Positions 44,491-57,551 of a stretch of DNA of 64,000 nucleotides are shown here, one piece after another (positions within the stretch are counted from its first letter, which is position 1; every line of letters starts with the position of its first letter). The notes under the pieces are model-generated. The model was not told where the DNA came from and did no database searches. It saw only the letters and a program-made list of their open reading frames with translations. Made by a program: the position numbers and the translations under genes. Origin of the DNA: Haematobia irritans (lineage: Eukaryota > Arthropoda > Insecta > Diptera > Muscidae); the NCBI RefSeq assembly GCF_050003625.1, contig NC_134397.1:269136070-269200069 (forward strand), given 5' to 3'.

Positions 44491-46647
44491 ATGCTTTTGC
44501 TGTTTGTTACACTTATTTTGTTTTGCAAATCTCGGTGCTCAATGATCATCATATATTCCTCATTCATAATTTTGAAACAACAACAACAACTTGGTTTACT
44601 ACTTTTCATTCATATTTGTTTTTACGCACTCATTCACATATTTTGGAGACTTTTAGTTCATTTGTCTTTTAGTGCAGTTTCTATTGCGTACTTTTTTTTC
44701 AATAGTTGCTTTCTAGCTTTCATTCATTCAGTTCGTTTTTTTTCGACTTCTTGCAAAAAAAAAAATTAGCTTTCTATTATTTTTTTCAAATTAAGGTGTT
44801 AAAAATGAAAATGAAAATTCGGAACTTCGTGTAAATAAACATATATTTAACATTAATTTATTTTATGAAAAATTAATAAAAAGTTTCAAGTAACATGAGC
44901 AAAATCAAAATGTGAACAAATATAGTGAAGATCAGCTATGCTAGTGTTTTGACCTTACTGTCAACGAAATTTTCCTTTTAAAGTGGCAACACCCGTGTAC
45001 TAAATCATAGCATTATTTTTGACATTTGTCATTTTTTTTTCTCAATTTTGGCCTGAACCGCAGTTTCCACGTTGTTTCACCATTTTTAAGAACTTCCTTT
45101 CTGATCAAACCTCCTACAAGATAACATCAGTAAAATTTCAGTGAAATCAAATTTAATTAATTTAATCAGAATAATATTAAAAATCACCGAGAATTTAATC
45201 GTAATCTCCACAACATACTTTTACACATTTTCTAAATATTTCGCAGAAAGGTATGCATGTTTGATAAATTGTTTTTTTTTTGAAGCCAATAGTCTAAAAG
45301 ACACCTAAATTTCTCAGGTGGCGTTTTCCTCAGAAGTGGCTATTCTGAGGAAGCTAAAATCCAAGCTCCAATTGAATTTGAGGAAATTTCAATCAAAGCA
45401 AACACATTTTCAACCAAATTTTTGTAGAAAACTACAAGCAATTCATACCTCACCGATTTCAAGACACCAGGATACAACCTTCTGGATAGTCCAAAATTGT
45501 CATATCCACAATTTATACCATCAGCGCGCAAAATATCGGCCAGCATTTCGTATTACTACACAGCTTTGAGTCCCACTTTGCCACGATGATGTAAAATCAA
45601 GTTGCTGCATTCAATCAACCCTATTTTGACGTTTTTTCCAAATATGAATAATATCATCAACTCATATTTTTTTTTCATTCCGAAACTGCCTTGAATTTTC
45701 TGGATGTAATCATTGCTAAACACCAATTTACTACACCAGAATTCTGCCAGAAGCTCTAAAAAACCGCAGATAATAGAGCTTGTTAAATTTAGCGATTTTT
45801 AGTTCCCCCAGTAATTTCCACGTAATTGTGTTTGTTCTAAACGACTATGTAAAACATGATAATTCATACATTCTAATAATTTTGATATTTGCACCTATTT
45901 AAGAAATGGATTTAACCAACATTTTGGTATTTATCTTTTTTTAAGTTTAAAAATCATATTTTCCAAATTTTGTAAATTTTTCTTTTCACAAAAATATGTT
46001 TTAATCGTAATACTTAATTTATCAATGTAATCTTAATTTATCAAATTCATAAAACTTTTGAATTAAAATGAATTGCTAGGATATTTTCATTTTTTTATAA
46101 GAGTATTAATTTTTAATCAAAATTTACTTAAAATCATAATTCGTAAAATTAAAATTCATTTGCATAGCATACTAAAATATATCCGACAATTAGAAATAAG
46201 CATATCATGGTGAAATTTTGGTAAAGGCAAAAGCCAAAAAAATCTGAACGTGTATGACGTATCACCCTGTAAACATCTAAGAGATTCTATAAGCGATATT
46301 TTTTGATACTTTTTGAATTCATTCCGGATAAATTGGTAAATATTAAATTTCATTTTTTTATTTCGGTTTTAGTTTCAGGTTAGTTTTAGATTTTTGTATT
46401 TTTGTGATGATATTCAAGTAATTTCAAATAGATTCATTATTTGATTTTGATCAGGGAGTCTATAATAATCTATGTGATGGAAAAGGATATTAATGGAAAA
46501 GGACACGAATCCCCCCACCCGACTATACAGCTAGTTTATCAAAGGCTCCCGCCGTCCTTTTTCCATTTCTATGCAGCGATGCTTGTTAAACATATTTCGA
46601 TATAAAAGTGGCATCGAAAGTCCTTTTGGCCTTTCTTGTACATTACA
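44418..46647. mobile_element. 2.2-kb insertion with TG...CA ends in the mariner
   Basis: Begins TGTGGTGGCCGAAACAGG and ends TTCTTGTACATTACA between AGCT (44414-44417) and AGCT (46648-46651). TG/CA ends with a short target duplication suggest an LTR-type remnant, but 2.2 kb is long for a solo LTR and no second LTR or coding region is seen. Open frames (83 codons at 45318) are unremarkable. Confidence 0.4.
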
Positions 46648-47075
46648 AGCTCCCAGTGACTTTTACTTGTTCCCAAATCTAAAACAAAAATCTTGCTGAC
46701 AAGCGTTTTACCTCAAATGAAGATGCAATTACAGTTGTGAACCACTATTTTGAAGACCTTGAGGAGTTGAAGTTTCAGGAGATTATATTGAAAAATAAAA
46801 ATATTTTTGAAAAACTAACTATCTCTTTCATTGATAGGCTAAGACGTTTCCGAACCGCCCTCGTACTTTGACAATTAAATTGAAACTTTTCGACCTTTAG
46901 GTTTTTTGAAGACTACGTACTATTCGGACGATCTCGTATGAAATTTAGTTCAAACAAAGTCCAATTTTGAAATGCTAGCTTTCAACACACAAACGTGCGG
47001 TTATTGGAGTTGGCTTCCACGGGGTCACTTGAAAAATGGATAATGATAACAGAAAGTGGGAAAGGATCCATACCC

Positions 47076-47419
47076 GCCGTGGTACAATGGTTAGCATGCC
47101 CGCCTTGCATACACAAGGTCGTGGGTTCGATTCCTGCTTCGACCGAACACCAAAAAGTTTTTCAGCGCTGGATTATACCACCTCAGTACTGATGGTGACA
47201 TTTCTGAGGGTTTCAAAGCTTCTCTAAGTGGTTTCACTGTAATGTGGAACGCCGGTCGGACTCGGCTACAAAAAGGAGGTCCCTTGTCATTGAGCTTAAC
47301 ATGGAATCGGGCAGCACTCAGTGATAAGAGAGAAGTTCACCAATGTGGTATCACAATGGACTGAGTAGTCTAAGTGAGCCTGATACATCGGACTGCCATC
47401 TAACCCAACCTAACCTAAC
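47076..47419 (+). mobile_element. tRNA-derived SINE, copy 4
   Basis: Head GCCGTGGTACAATGGTTAGC, B-box-like GGTTCGATTCCTGC, tail CTAACCCAACCTAACCTAAC. Overlapping frames at 46995-47227 derive from it. Confidence 0.88.
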
Positions 47420-47994
47420 ATACCCAACATTAATTTATTTTTTTTTACATTATTTCAATTTCAAGTGGAATCGTTCACAAAATATTTCGTTTCTTGTTTT
47501 TTCTTGTGGGACTTTCCGAATTTTCGTTTTTTCTTCTATCATTCCTCCAAACACAAAGAGAAGCGTACGAGCTTGAGTGAACACAATGGAAAATCCTACT
47601 GCAGGACATGGACTAGTCGACAGTTTTGTGTATTATGGCATATGCCAAAGGGCTTAAGCATGCTAAAGCGACAACAATGTAAACCCTTTATGAATGACAA
47701 AGGTTATGGGAGTCCTTTTAAGTGCGTTTCATTTAAAGAAGGAGCAGTGCTTAAGTGTATTTTAGTGGCGATTAAATATTTTTAAGTTCTTTCAATTTTA
47801 GCAAAAACGCTTTCACATTATTAGCGCAACAAAGTGTATAGTATACGAAATCTTTAAAAATGCTAACTAAAAGCTTGCCTTTTAATTGCTTTAAATTTGA
47901 AGTTGTAACTAAATGCCATGGAAGACAAATAACGTAATAGGAATGATCACATGAATACTAGCTAGAAAAATATAGTTTAGACGGCTGGTAGAAT
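47420..47994. other. Intronic stretch without recognised gene
   Basis: Frames of 77 and 106 codons overlap here (47343-47785) but begin in the SINE tail or show no domain. Confidence 0.45.
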
Positions 47995-48860
47995 TATTGT
48001 AAGATTTTTGAAATTGAGAAATATATGGCGATCCGATTTATAAGGGGGCTAATTACTATATATTTCCCCCATTGGAAGTTAACATATAAGGTCCAAATTG
48101 AATTATCACCCCAGCCAGATCGGGTGATAACTCCATCCAGATCGATACGGAAGACAATGGAAAAGTTCATTCTACATAAATTTTTAGTTTTTATCCGATT
48201 TGCCACAAATTGAAAATATACTGGCATTTTAGACCCATAACAACGTGTATATGATTTAGTTTTATCGGTTCATTTGGTAAGGCCTCCATATAGACCGATT
48301 TCACTTATTGAGGGTATAGATTGAGGCACTGATCATGAAAATTGCTTGAAACTGAATGCAAAATTTCCAGATTTTACTTCTCATAGTCATTTAAATAATT
48401 GGAATGAAAATCCACAGATTATAGATTTCAAATCAGGGCGTTATTTCATCATTTTCTTGCATACTTACAAGAGATGTTTATGATTCCTCTAAAACTCAAA
48501 CAAAAAATGTTTCTTATAAATTCAGAATCTGATCTAGTCTTCATAGGTAAAATTTTTACATTTATCTGTGGGAATGTCATTTGTCATCAAACCCCCCTGA
48601 AACTTTCAAAGGAAACTAGTATATTTGATTCATGGTGGTGGGTATTTAAGATTCGGTCCAGCCGAACTTACTACTGTTTATACTTGTTTATAGCCACTTA
48701 GAGAAGCTTTGAAACACTCAGAAATGTCAGCAGCATTACTGAGGTGGGATAATCCACCGCTGGAAAACTTTTTGGTGTTCGGTCGAATTGGATTAAAAAT
48801 CCAAAATCTATTGTATTCTCTCAAGAAGTAAAATCGGGAGATTGTGCTTCATGGGGCAAC
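47995..48860 (+). repeat. Type 3 fragment followed by a SINE fragment
   Basis: 47995-48689 is the palindromic part of type 3 (GATTCGGTCCAGCCGAAC, TTATACTTGTTTA). 48691-48786 is a minus-oriented piece of SINE body. 48787-48860 returns to type 3 words ('aagaagtaaaatcgggag'). Confidence 0.75.
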
Positions 48861-50758
48861 GCGAATATAAACCAAATGCGTGACTGTTGTTGGCTTTAAC
48901 TACCTCTAAGTTGAAAGTTTAAGTCAAATTTTTGTAATATTGTATTTCGACTTTTGATGTCAACTTTAAAATTCGACCTTTTCAAAAAGTCTATTTTTCA
49001 AATTGTAAAAAAAGTTGAAAAGTCGACGTCGATTCCTATGTCAGCCGCTAAATCATATCATTCCTTTCTGGTTTATTTAACTTTTTTTTTTTAATAAAAG
49101 CACTATGTACAATAATATAATACTTTTTAAGGAATTTTCTTCCAAATTGGAAATTTGGTCCGCTGGAGGAAATTTTGGTCCGATTTTGGAAAAAAATGGT
49201 TCAAAATAAAATCCCGTTGTGGCACCAAATGATAGACTGAAACCAAATGATAGACATTTCAAGTCAGAGTATTTAATATATGCTATTATTTAAGACTCTT
49301 TACATGGTCGCCCATATAAATTAATATCCGAATTTTATCTCACGAGCTGCTAATGTTCACAATGTTCACCGGATTACTCTATAGCTTCGAACTGAAAGTT
49401 ATTTTAGATCCGAACTGGGATTTGCAGATTATTGCGATAAGCGATTGAATAAATTCTTTTACTCTTCTAACTTTCTATATTAAATTCAAAAACTCCACAT
49501 TGGTTTGGAATTTCGTTTTCCAGAAAATAAATAAATTTTTTGCGTGTAACCTAACGCCACCTCCTAATTTCATTTTCAGGACAAATTCATTTTTTTTAAG
49601 TATTGTTTGCTTTAGAATTTACTACAGTAGCTGCCTCCATGAAATCCCATTCCCATGAATTAGTTTTTAAATTAAATTGTGATTTACATGATGAAATTGT
49701 TCATTCATTCCAATGTGGTTGGCTACAACCTGCAGGAAAAAAAATTGTTAACAGCGAACATATATTGCAATTTACTGAACTGGTCCATTCAAAGTTTCAT
49801 TCAAAGCCAGTTAGAAGTGCCACAATTCATGATTTCATTTTTGTTTGTCTTTTTATTGCAGAGTAGGTTTTTCATTTCCGGTGAATGTGAAGAGCTACAG
49901 ACCACCATCAACAAGCAGTCCCTTTTGTGACCTCAGTACTATGTTAAGAGTGGTTTGACTGCGGTCTGTCCACTTTAGGGTAAGCGTACTTATGAAGAAA
50001 GAACGAAGAGAGAAAAAAAATGAACAACAAGAAGAATAAATTCAACGAAAAAAAAAACGAACGAACAACATAAATGACATTTTAATTGGATTTATTTGGC
50101 CAAAAGAAAAATTACCCTTTCACATCGACTAAATTTTTTCTCTCCTCTTTTGTCTTTGTTTGTTTCCTCTCATTCACTCTCTCACTTCACTTCATATTCA
50201 CTCAACTTGGTTTTGTTAGCATTCTTTGTTGTTGGAGTTTTGTTTTTTTGTTCTATTCCTTGCATACATTCATTTTCATTCTTTGCAAAATTTCACCCTC
50301 CGAATTTCTCTTCACATTGTGTGGTGTTGCATTTATCCAAAAAGTTAGAAATTGCAACCGCAACCACTAATGTTCAACATAGAAAAAGAATAATGGAAGA
50401 CTTTCTACCGCTTCTGCACTTTTTTGTTTTCAAAATGCATTCAGGAGAACAACAAAAGTGCAGAATAGGGATAAAAAAAATTTAAATTGACTTTTCGAGA
50501 AAAAATACATATATTGACGACATTTTGTATATGCAAAATTGACTTGCCCTAGTATTGAGAGATATAATTTGACGTGATTGGACATTAGTAATATCTACAT
50601 ATATAATTAATATGAAATAAGATCATATCACACCTCAATATTAGTCTAAATCTAATGTCTTAGATATAAGTATATCTATTATAGTTGTATCTAATGTTCG
50701 ATCTTGTCGTGTGCAGTGTACAAAGCTACCAGGCAAAAAAAGAGCTTCCAAGAAAGTA
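48861..50758. other. Intronic stretch without recognised gene
   Basis: AT-rich. The two overlapping frames at 49603-49930 and those at 50086-50485 show no domain and have splice-like T runs. Nothing else is recognised. Confidence 0.45.
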
Positions 50759-51008
50759 CACCCAGAGAAGGAATATGATCACCTCAAATATGTTTTAAGA
50801 GCAAAATGTTATTTTTGGTTGGTGACCATGTAACATGGTTTTCGCAATCATGTTATTTCCTCGGAAATCATGTATCTGATTTCGGCAAGCAGGTTATATT
50901 TGACGAGAAAATAACATTTTAGTGACAAACATGTTACATGGTCACCATACAAAAATAACATTTTGCTCTTGAAACATGTTTGAGGTGATCATATTCCTCC
51001 TCTGCGTG
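50759..51008. repeat. 250-bp MITE with long terminal inverted repeats
   Basis: TA flanks (50757-50758, 51009-51010). Left CACCCAGAGAAGGAATATGA, right inverse CACGCAGAGGAGGAATATGA. The inverted repeats extend about 75 bp ('gatcacctcaaa', 'ggtgaccatgtaacatg') around a short centre, so the whole could fold as one hairpin. Confidence 0.88.
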
Positions 51009-51267
51009 TAGTTTGGATCCCCATTTTTTGAACCGGAAGTAGTGCAAATTTGGATCATCTCCAATCAATTTTCCATGGGCTCGTCTGAGGATGGAAGTAC
51101 TCCATTTGTGGATCATTTGCATTGCTTTAGAAGTTGTGCCTTGAAGTTCATTGCGATGAAAGAATTTAAAAAACTAAAATGCAAAATGTTTTTCTCCACT
51201 TTTTATTTTTATCAGTACTTTTGTTAACTTTTATTTTCTTATTATTTAATTTTTACAGATTGAAAAA

Positions 51268-51340
51268 TTTCTTCGCTTCCAACGGGATTTGAACTTGGGT
51301 CTTTTGGCAGAACGCCTTAGCACACTTATACCATGCATTA
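51268..51340 (-). repeat. tRNA-like relic
   Basis: On the minus strand GCTAAGGCGTTCTGCCAAAA is followed by a B-box-like AGTTCAAATCCCGTTGGAAG, recalling the D- and T-arms of class II (Leu/Ser-type) tRNAs. No full cloverleaf could be drawn. Probably the head of a second SINE family or a tRNA pseudogene. A B-box-like GGTTCAAATCCCGGCAGGG at 53870-53888 may be a related scrap. Confidence 0.35.
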
Positions 51341-51418
51341 AAACGTCTATTCAAATTTTTGTGATATGAACCTAATATGACACCACGGCATGATATTCTA
51401 ACTACTTCCTGAGATGTT

Positions 51419-53542
51419 TTTTATACCCACCACCATAGAATGGTGACGGGGGTATAATAAGCTTGTCATTCCGTTTGTAACACATCGAAATATCGATTTC
51501 CGACTATATAAAGTATATATATTCTTGATCAGGGAGAAATTCCAAGACGATATAAGCATGTCTGTCTGTCTGACTGTGTGTTGTAATCACGCTACAGCCT
51601 TCAATAATGGCGCTATCGTCCTGAAATTTGCCACAGATTCGTCTTTTGTTTGCAGGCAGGTCAAGTTCGAAGATGGGCTATATCGCTCCAAGTTTTGATA
51701 TAGTGCCCATATAAACCGATCTCCCGATTTGGGGTCTTGGGCTTATAATAACCGTACTTTTTATCCAATTTACCTGAAATTGGAAATCTAGAGGTATTTT
51801 AGAACCATCAAAAAGTGTACCGAAAATGGTGCCTATCGGTCCATGTTTTGGTATATCTCCCATATGGACCGATTTCCCGATTTTGCTTCTTGGGCGTCTA
51901 GAAAGTGTATTTTCTATCCGATTTGCGTGAAATTGAAAATCTAGAGGTATTCTAAGACCACAAATTGGTGCGTCGGGGGGTATCCATGTTTTGGTATATC
52001 TCCTATATAGACCGATCTCCCGATTTTATTTCTTGGACTACTAGAATCCGTAGTTTTTACCCAATTTTCCTGAAATTGGAAATCTGGACGTATTCTAGGA
52101 AAATAAAGAGATGTGCCGAGATGTACTTCTTGGACTTCTAGAATCCGAAGTTTTTATCTAATTTGGCTGAAATTGGAAATCTAGAGGTATTCTTGGACCA
52201 TAAATAGGTGTGCCGAAAATGGTGTGTATCGGCCCATATTTTGATATAGCCCCCATATATACCGATCTCCCTATTTTAATTCTTGGGCTTCTAGAATCCG
52301 TAGTTTTAATCCAGCTTACCTGGAATTTGAAATCTAGAGGTACTCTAAGACCCTAAAGACGTGTGCCGAAAATGGTGAGTACCGGTTCATGTTTTGATAT
52401 AGCCACCATATAGACCGGTCTCCCGATTTTATTTCTTGGTCTTCTAGAATCCGTAATTTTTACCCAATTTGCCTCAAATCGGAAATCTAGAGGTATTCTA
52501 GGACCGTAAAGAGGTGTGCCGAAAATGGTGAGTATCGGTCCATGTTTTGATATAGCTCCCATATAGACGGATCTCCCGATTTTACTTCTTGGGCCTGTAG
52601 AATCCGTAGTTTTTACCCAATTTACCTGAAATTGGAAATCTGGAGGTATTCTAGGAAAAAAAAGAGATGTGCCGAAAATGTTGGTTATCGGACCATGTTT
52701 TGATATAGCCCCCATATAGACCGATTTCCCGATTTTACTTCTTGGGCTTCTAGAATCCGTAGTTTTAATCCAATTTGCCTGAAATTGGAAATTAGAGGTA
52801 TTCTAGGACCATAAAGAGTGTGCCGAATATATTGTGTATCGGTACAGTTTTTGATATAGCCCCCTTATAAACCGGCCCTCCGATTTGGAGCCTAGCTTCG
52901 AGAACTACAATTAGATGTCCTGAATACTGTGTGTATCCTTCCATGTTTTGGTATAGCCCCCATTACACCGAACTCCCGATTTAACTCCTAGGATTTCTAG
53001 AAATTGTAGTTTTTATCCAATTTGCCACAAATTAAAATATACTGGCATTTTAGACCCATAACAAAGTGTATATGATTTAGTTTTATCGGTACCTTTGGTA
53101 AGGCCTCCATATAGACCGATTTCACTTATTGAGGGTATAGAAGGCGCACTGATCATGAAAATTGCTTGAAACTGAATGCAAACTTTCCAGATTTTACTTC
53201 TCGTAGTCATTTAAATAATTGGGATGAAAATCCACAGATTTTAGATTTCAAATCAAGGCGTTATTTCATTTTATATCATTTTCTTGCACACTTACAAGAG
53301 ATGTTTATGATTCCTCTAAAACTCAAAAAAAAAAGTGGTTCTTATGAATTCAGAATCTGATCTGGTCTTCATAGGTAAAATCTTTACATATATCTGTGGG
53401 AAGCGTACTGGTTGAACTGATCTACTTGGGAAAATATATGTCAACAAACCCTGAAATTTTCAAAGGAAACTATTTTATTTGGTTCATGGTGGTGGGTATT
53501 TAAGATTCGGTCCGGCCGAACTTACTACTGTATATACTCGTT
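51419..53542 (+). repeat. Type 3 dispersed repeat, full copy
   Basis: From TTTTATACCCACCACCATAG to the palindrome TTCGGTCCGGCCGAA and TATATACTCGTT, with about ten rounds of 'gatctcccgattttacttcttgg / tccgtagtttttacccaattt'. The 120-codon minus-strand frame inside is repeat-made. Confidence 0.92.
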
Positions 53543-54876
53543 ATTATTACGAATGAAAAAATAGAGAACGGTGGTTCCAATCTAGCCAGCGACAATTTTT
53601 TTGTCATATATTTCTCAAAAAAAAAAAAAAAAAAAAAAATTATGTTACACTTCGTTTTTTTTTCGGCATATATTTTTGTATAAATATATTTTTACTATTA
53701 AAAATCAACAAAAAATTGTCGTAATTTTTTAATTTTATTTATAAACTTATTGTATTATTGAATTTATCTTCAATCTGGCTTACCATAGCTGAATAAATAA
53801 ATAAATAAAATAAATTTGCAAAACTTTTTCCAAAGAACTTCCTTGGAATTGAAAAATTCGGCTTAGGTTCAAATCCCGGCAGGGATGATTTTTTTTTTTA
53901 ATAATTTGTTTATACTTATTTATTGATTTTTTACTCTTTTTTGCCAAATTTAATGGACCAAAAACTTAAATTTTCACTTAAAACGGTCTAATTCTGTACT
54001 TTCTAAGACTTGTCCAAAAGGACTGCATCGGAAGTGGACAAAAATCGATAGGGGATCCAGGGATGCGCATTAAAAGAAATGTTTGTGGAACTACTTTCAA
54101 TTTTTTTTTTGCTGGGTATTTAATGTTTAAAATATTTATAATTTTTCCCTTGCTTGACTGGTTTTTTAGTCCATGCTCACCCCAACCCAATCACCCCAAC
54201 CTTACTATCCTACTACCAATATTAATGTACCCTCTCTTAATATTTTAGTGTGACAGTGTATGCGTATGTGTTACAACATTTGACCTCGTTTCGCAACCAA
54301 TATGTAAGCATGTAACTTTCTGTCTAGGAATTTTAAAATATTTCCGCCTCTTGGTGTATGTGTGTGTGTGAATGAGCATGTGTGAATTTTTGTGTAGTAT
54401 GTGGCAAATGTTCTTGTAATCAATGGTCTCATCAATGCTCCAATAAGCGGCTGACAATTTAATTCGTTAGCCATAGAAACTCATGGCTTGGGGTATTTGG
54501 GGTTTTACTGGTCTCTTGGGAAGGCGAAATTGTCGTAAATGGCTCCCCTTTTTGGTAGAGAAGTGTTCACCCCTAAACACTTAAATCGATTATAGAGGTT
54601 AGTAGTTGGTATGCCTGTAATATGTCGACTGAAATTATTGTTTACCACACAACACTTTTGCTTTTTAGAGGGTATCTTGACATAACAAGGATTTTTCGAT
54701 GGCTCTGCAGGAAGACAGGAAATTAAATGTTTTTGGTGGTTTTGTTGGATAGATACGAATAGATGGGTTGTTCCCTAATAAATAGGATCGCAGAAATCAT
54801 ATAAAATGTTCAATTTGGAAATTTTAAGCACTCTTGTGAGAGTATAGGATGAGATCATAAGTATTCACTCTTGAAT
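53543..54876. other. Intronic stretch without recognised gene
   Basis: Poly-A run 53619-53639, AAAT run near 53790. A GCTGGGTA-ended MITE scrap probably spans about 53820-54120. Nothing else. Confidence 0.45.
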
Positions 54877-55820
54877 AAAACAAGTAAGGAAAGTCTAAAG
54901 TCGGGCGGGGCCGACTATATTATACCCTGCACCACTTTGTAGATCTAAATTTTCGATACCATATCACATCCGTCAAATGCGTTGGGTACTATATATAAAG
55001 ATTTGTTCCAAACTTTTACAAAATCTATAGACTCAAAATTTAAGTTGGCTAATGCACTAGGGTGGAACACAATTTTAGTAAAAAATATGGAAACATTTAA
55101 ATCTGAAGCAATATCGCTCGATATATATGTATTAGAAGTTTAGGAAAATTAGAGTCATTTTTACAACTTTTCGACTAAGCAGTGGCGATTTTACAAGGAA
55201 AATGTTGGTATTTTGACCATTTTTGTCGAAACCAGAAAACCATATATATGGGAGCTATATCTAAATCTGAACCCATGTCAACCAAATTTGGCACGCATAG
55301 TTACAATGCTAATTCTACTCACTATGCAAAATTTCAACTAAATCGGAGCAAAAAATTGGCCTCTGTGGGCAAATGAGTGTAAATCGGGCGAAAGCTATAT
55401 ATGGGAGCTATATCTAAATCTGAACCGATTTGGCTGATATTTTGCAAGTTTTTCGAGACTCATAAAATATTCGGATGTACGGAATTTGAGGAAGATCGGT
55501 TGATATACACGCCAATTATGACCAGATCGGTGAAAAATATGTATGGCAGCTATATCTTAATCTGAACCGATTTTTTCCAAAATCAATAGGGATCGTCTTT
55601 GAGTCGAAACAGGACCCTATACCAAATTGTAGGACAATCGGACTAAAACTGCGAGCTTTACTTTGCACACAAAAATCCACCAACAGACAGACAGACGGAC
55701 GGACAGACAGACAGACAGACGGACATCGCTAAATCGACTCAGAATTTAATTCCAAGACGTTACATACAAATGCACAAACTTATTATACCCTGTACCACAG
55801 TAGTGGTGAAGGGTATAAAA
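54877..55820 (-). repeat. Type 2 dispersed repeat
   Basis: AACAAGTAAGGAAAGTCTAA and palindrome GTCGGGCGGGGCCGAC at the left; GTAGTGGTGAAGGGTATAAA at the right. Shorter than the other copies, with a GACA/GACG run at 55686-55730. Confidence 0.9.
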
Positions 55821-56248
55821 ACTAGGTACGTTTAATACAACAGCAATATGAAAAGTGATGGATCGGCTTAAGCCTCTATAAGAATAAATGCGTATTGAAC
55901 TATAGGTTATGTATAGTGGACGTTTAATGTTATACCACATGTAGTGAACTTCTTAATGAGTGCCACCTGGATCCAATCCCAGTTTCAGACGAACATCAAA
56001 CCAATTCCCAGAACAGATTTGTCTCCAAAAAGTAATGCTGTTGAAATTTCTGACTACTTGAAGGATTGACTAAGTGGTTTCCCACTTCGCATGCACAAAA
56101 ATCATGGATGGAATTCTTTTTACTGTTCGGCCGCAACTGGGAGGCGTTCTATCCATTGAGCAATTGAGTATCGTTATCATTGATCTAAGATCTCAAAATA
56201 AATTCAGTGGGAGAAGAAGTAATTCTACCGGCAAAATATCACGAAAAA
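55821..56248. other. Spacer with scraps of SINE-like text
   Basis: Phrases such as 'ttataccacatgtagtgaactt' recall the SINE but are too decayed to delimit. No gene. Confidence 0.35.
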
Positions 56249-57551
56249 GACACACGTCTTTATGGTCCTAGAATGCCTCTAGATTTAAAATTTCAGGCAA
56301 ATTGGATAAAAACTACGGATTCTAGAAGCCCAAGAAGTAAAATCGTCAGATCGGTCTATATGGCGGCTATATCAAAAGATGGACCGGTACTCACCTTTTT
56401 CGACACACGTCTTTATGGTCCTAGAATACCTCTAGATTTCATATTTCAGGCAAATTGGGTAAAAATTACGGATTGTAGAAGCCCAAGAAATAAAATCGGG
56501 AGATCGGTTTATATGGGGGCTATATCAAAACATGGACCCGTACTCACCATTTTCCGCACACCTCCTTAAGGTCCTAGAATACCCCTAGATGTCCGATTTC
56601 AGGTAAATTGGATTAAAACTACGGATTCTAGAAGCCCAAGAAATAAAATCGGGAGATCGGTCTATATGGGGGCTACATCAAAACATGGACGGGTTGGACC
56701 CATTTTCGGCACACCTCTTTATGGTCCTAGAATACCTCTAGATTTTCAATTTCAGGCAAATTTGATAGAAAATACACTTTCTAGACGCCCAAGAAGCAAA
56801 CTCGGGAAATCGGTCCATATGGGGGCTATACAAAAACATGGACCGATAGACACTATTTTTGGCACACCTCCTTAAGGTCCTAGAGTACCTCTATATTTAA
56901 AATTTCAGGTAAATTGGATTAAAACTACGGATTCTAGAAGCCTAAGAAGTAAAATCGGTAGATCGGTCTATATGGGGGCTATATCAAAACATCGACCGAT
57001 ACACCCCATTTTCGGCAGACCTCTTTATGGTCCTAGAATACTTCTAGATTTCCAATTTCAGGCAAATCGGATAGAAAATACACTTTCTAGATGTCCAAGA
57101 AGCAAAATCGGGAAATCGGTCCATATGGGGGCTATACCAAAACATGGACCGATAGGCACCATTTTCAGTACACTGTTTGATGGTCCTAAAATACCTCTAA
57201 ATTTCAAATTTCAGACAAATTGGATAAAAACTACAGTTTTTATAAGCCCAAGACCCCAAATCGGGAGATCGGTTTATATGGGGACTATATCAAAACTTGG
57301 ACCGATAGAGCCCATCTTCGAACCTGCCTGCAAACAAAAAACGAATCTGTGCCAAATTTCAGGACGATAGCGCCATTATTGAAGGCTGTAGCGTGATTAC
57401 AACAGACAGACAGACGTACATGCTTATATCGTCTTAGAATTTCTCCCTGATCAAGAATATATATAGTCGGAAATCGACATTTCGATGTGTTACAAACGGA
57501 ATGACAAACTTATTATACCCCCGTCACCATTCTATGGTGGTGGGTATAAAA
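56249..57551 (-). repeat. Type 3 dispersed repeat, palindromic end missing
   Basis: Eight or so blocks ending CACCATTCTATGGTGGTGGG, TATAAA. The frames 56207-57370 (MGAISKHGP-like phrases, repeated) are repeat-derived. Confidence 0.9.

Larger units (their letters stand above)
43068..46863 (+). mobile_element. Mariner with a 2.2-kb insertion and a 334-bp tandem duplication
   Basis: Ends CGAGGGCAGTTCGGAAACTT and the inverse of CGAGGGCGGTTCGGAAACGT with TA on both sides (43066-43067, 46864-46865). The family is the same as the fragment at 6622. The transposase is cut within LAPSDF by an insertion, after which APSDFYLF resumes at 46648. Confidence 0.9.

Noticed and set aside
49603..50485. Overlapping frames of 83-129 codons
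   Set aside because: They lie in T-rich intron DNA with no recognisable domain and conflict with each other in frame.
51678..52715. Minus-strand frames of 61 and 120 codons with repeated MGAISKHGP-like phrases
   Set aside because: Direct products of type 3 tandem blocks; same phrases at 56207-57370.
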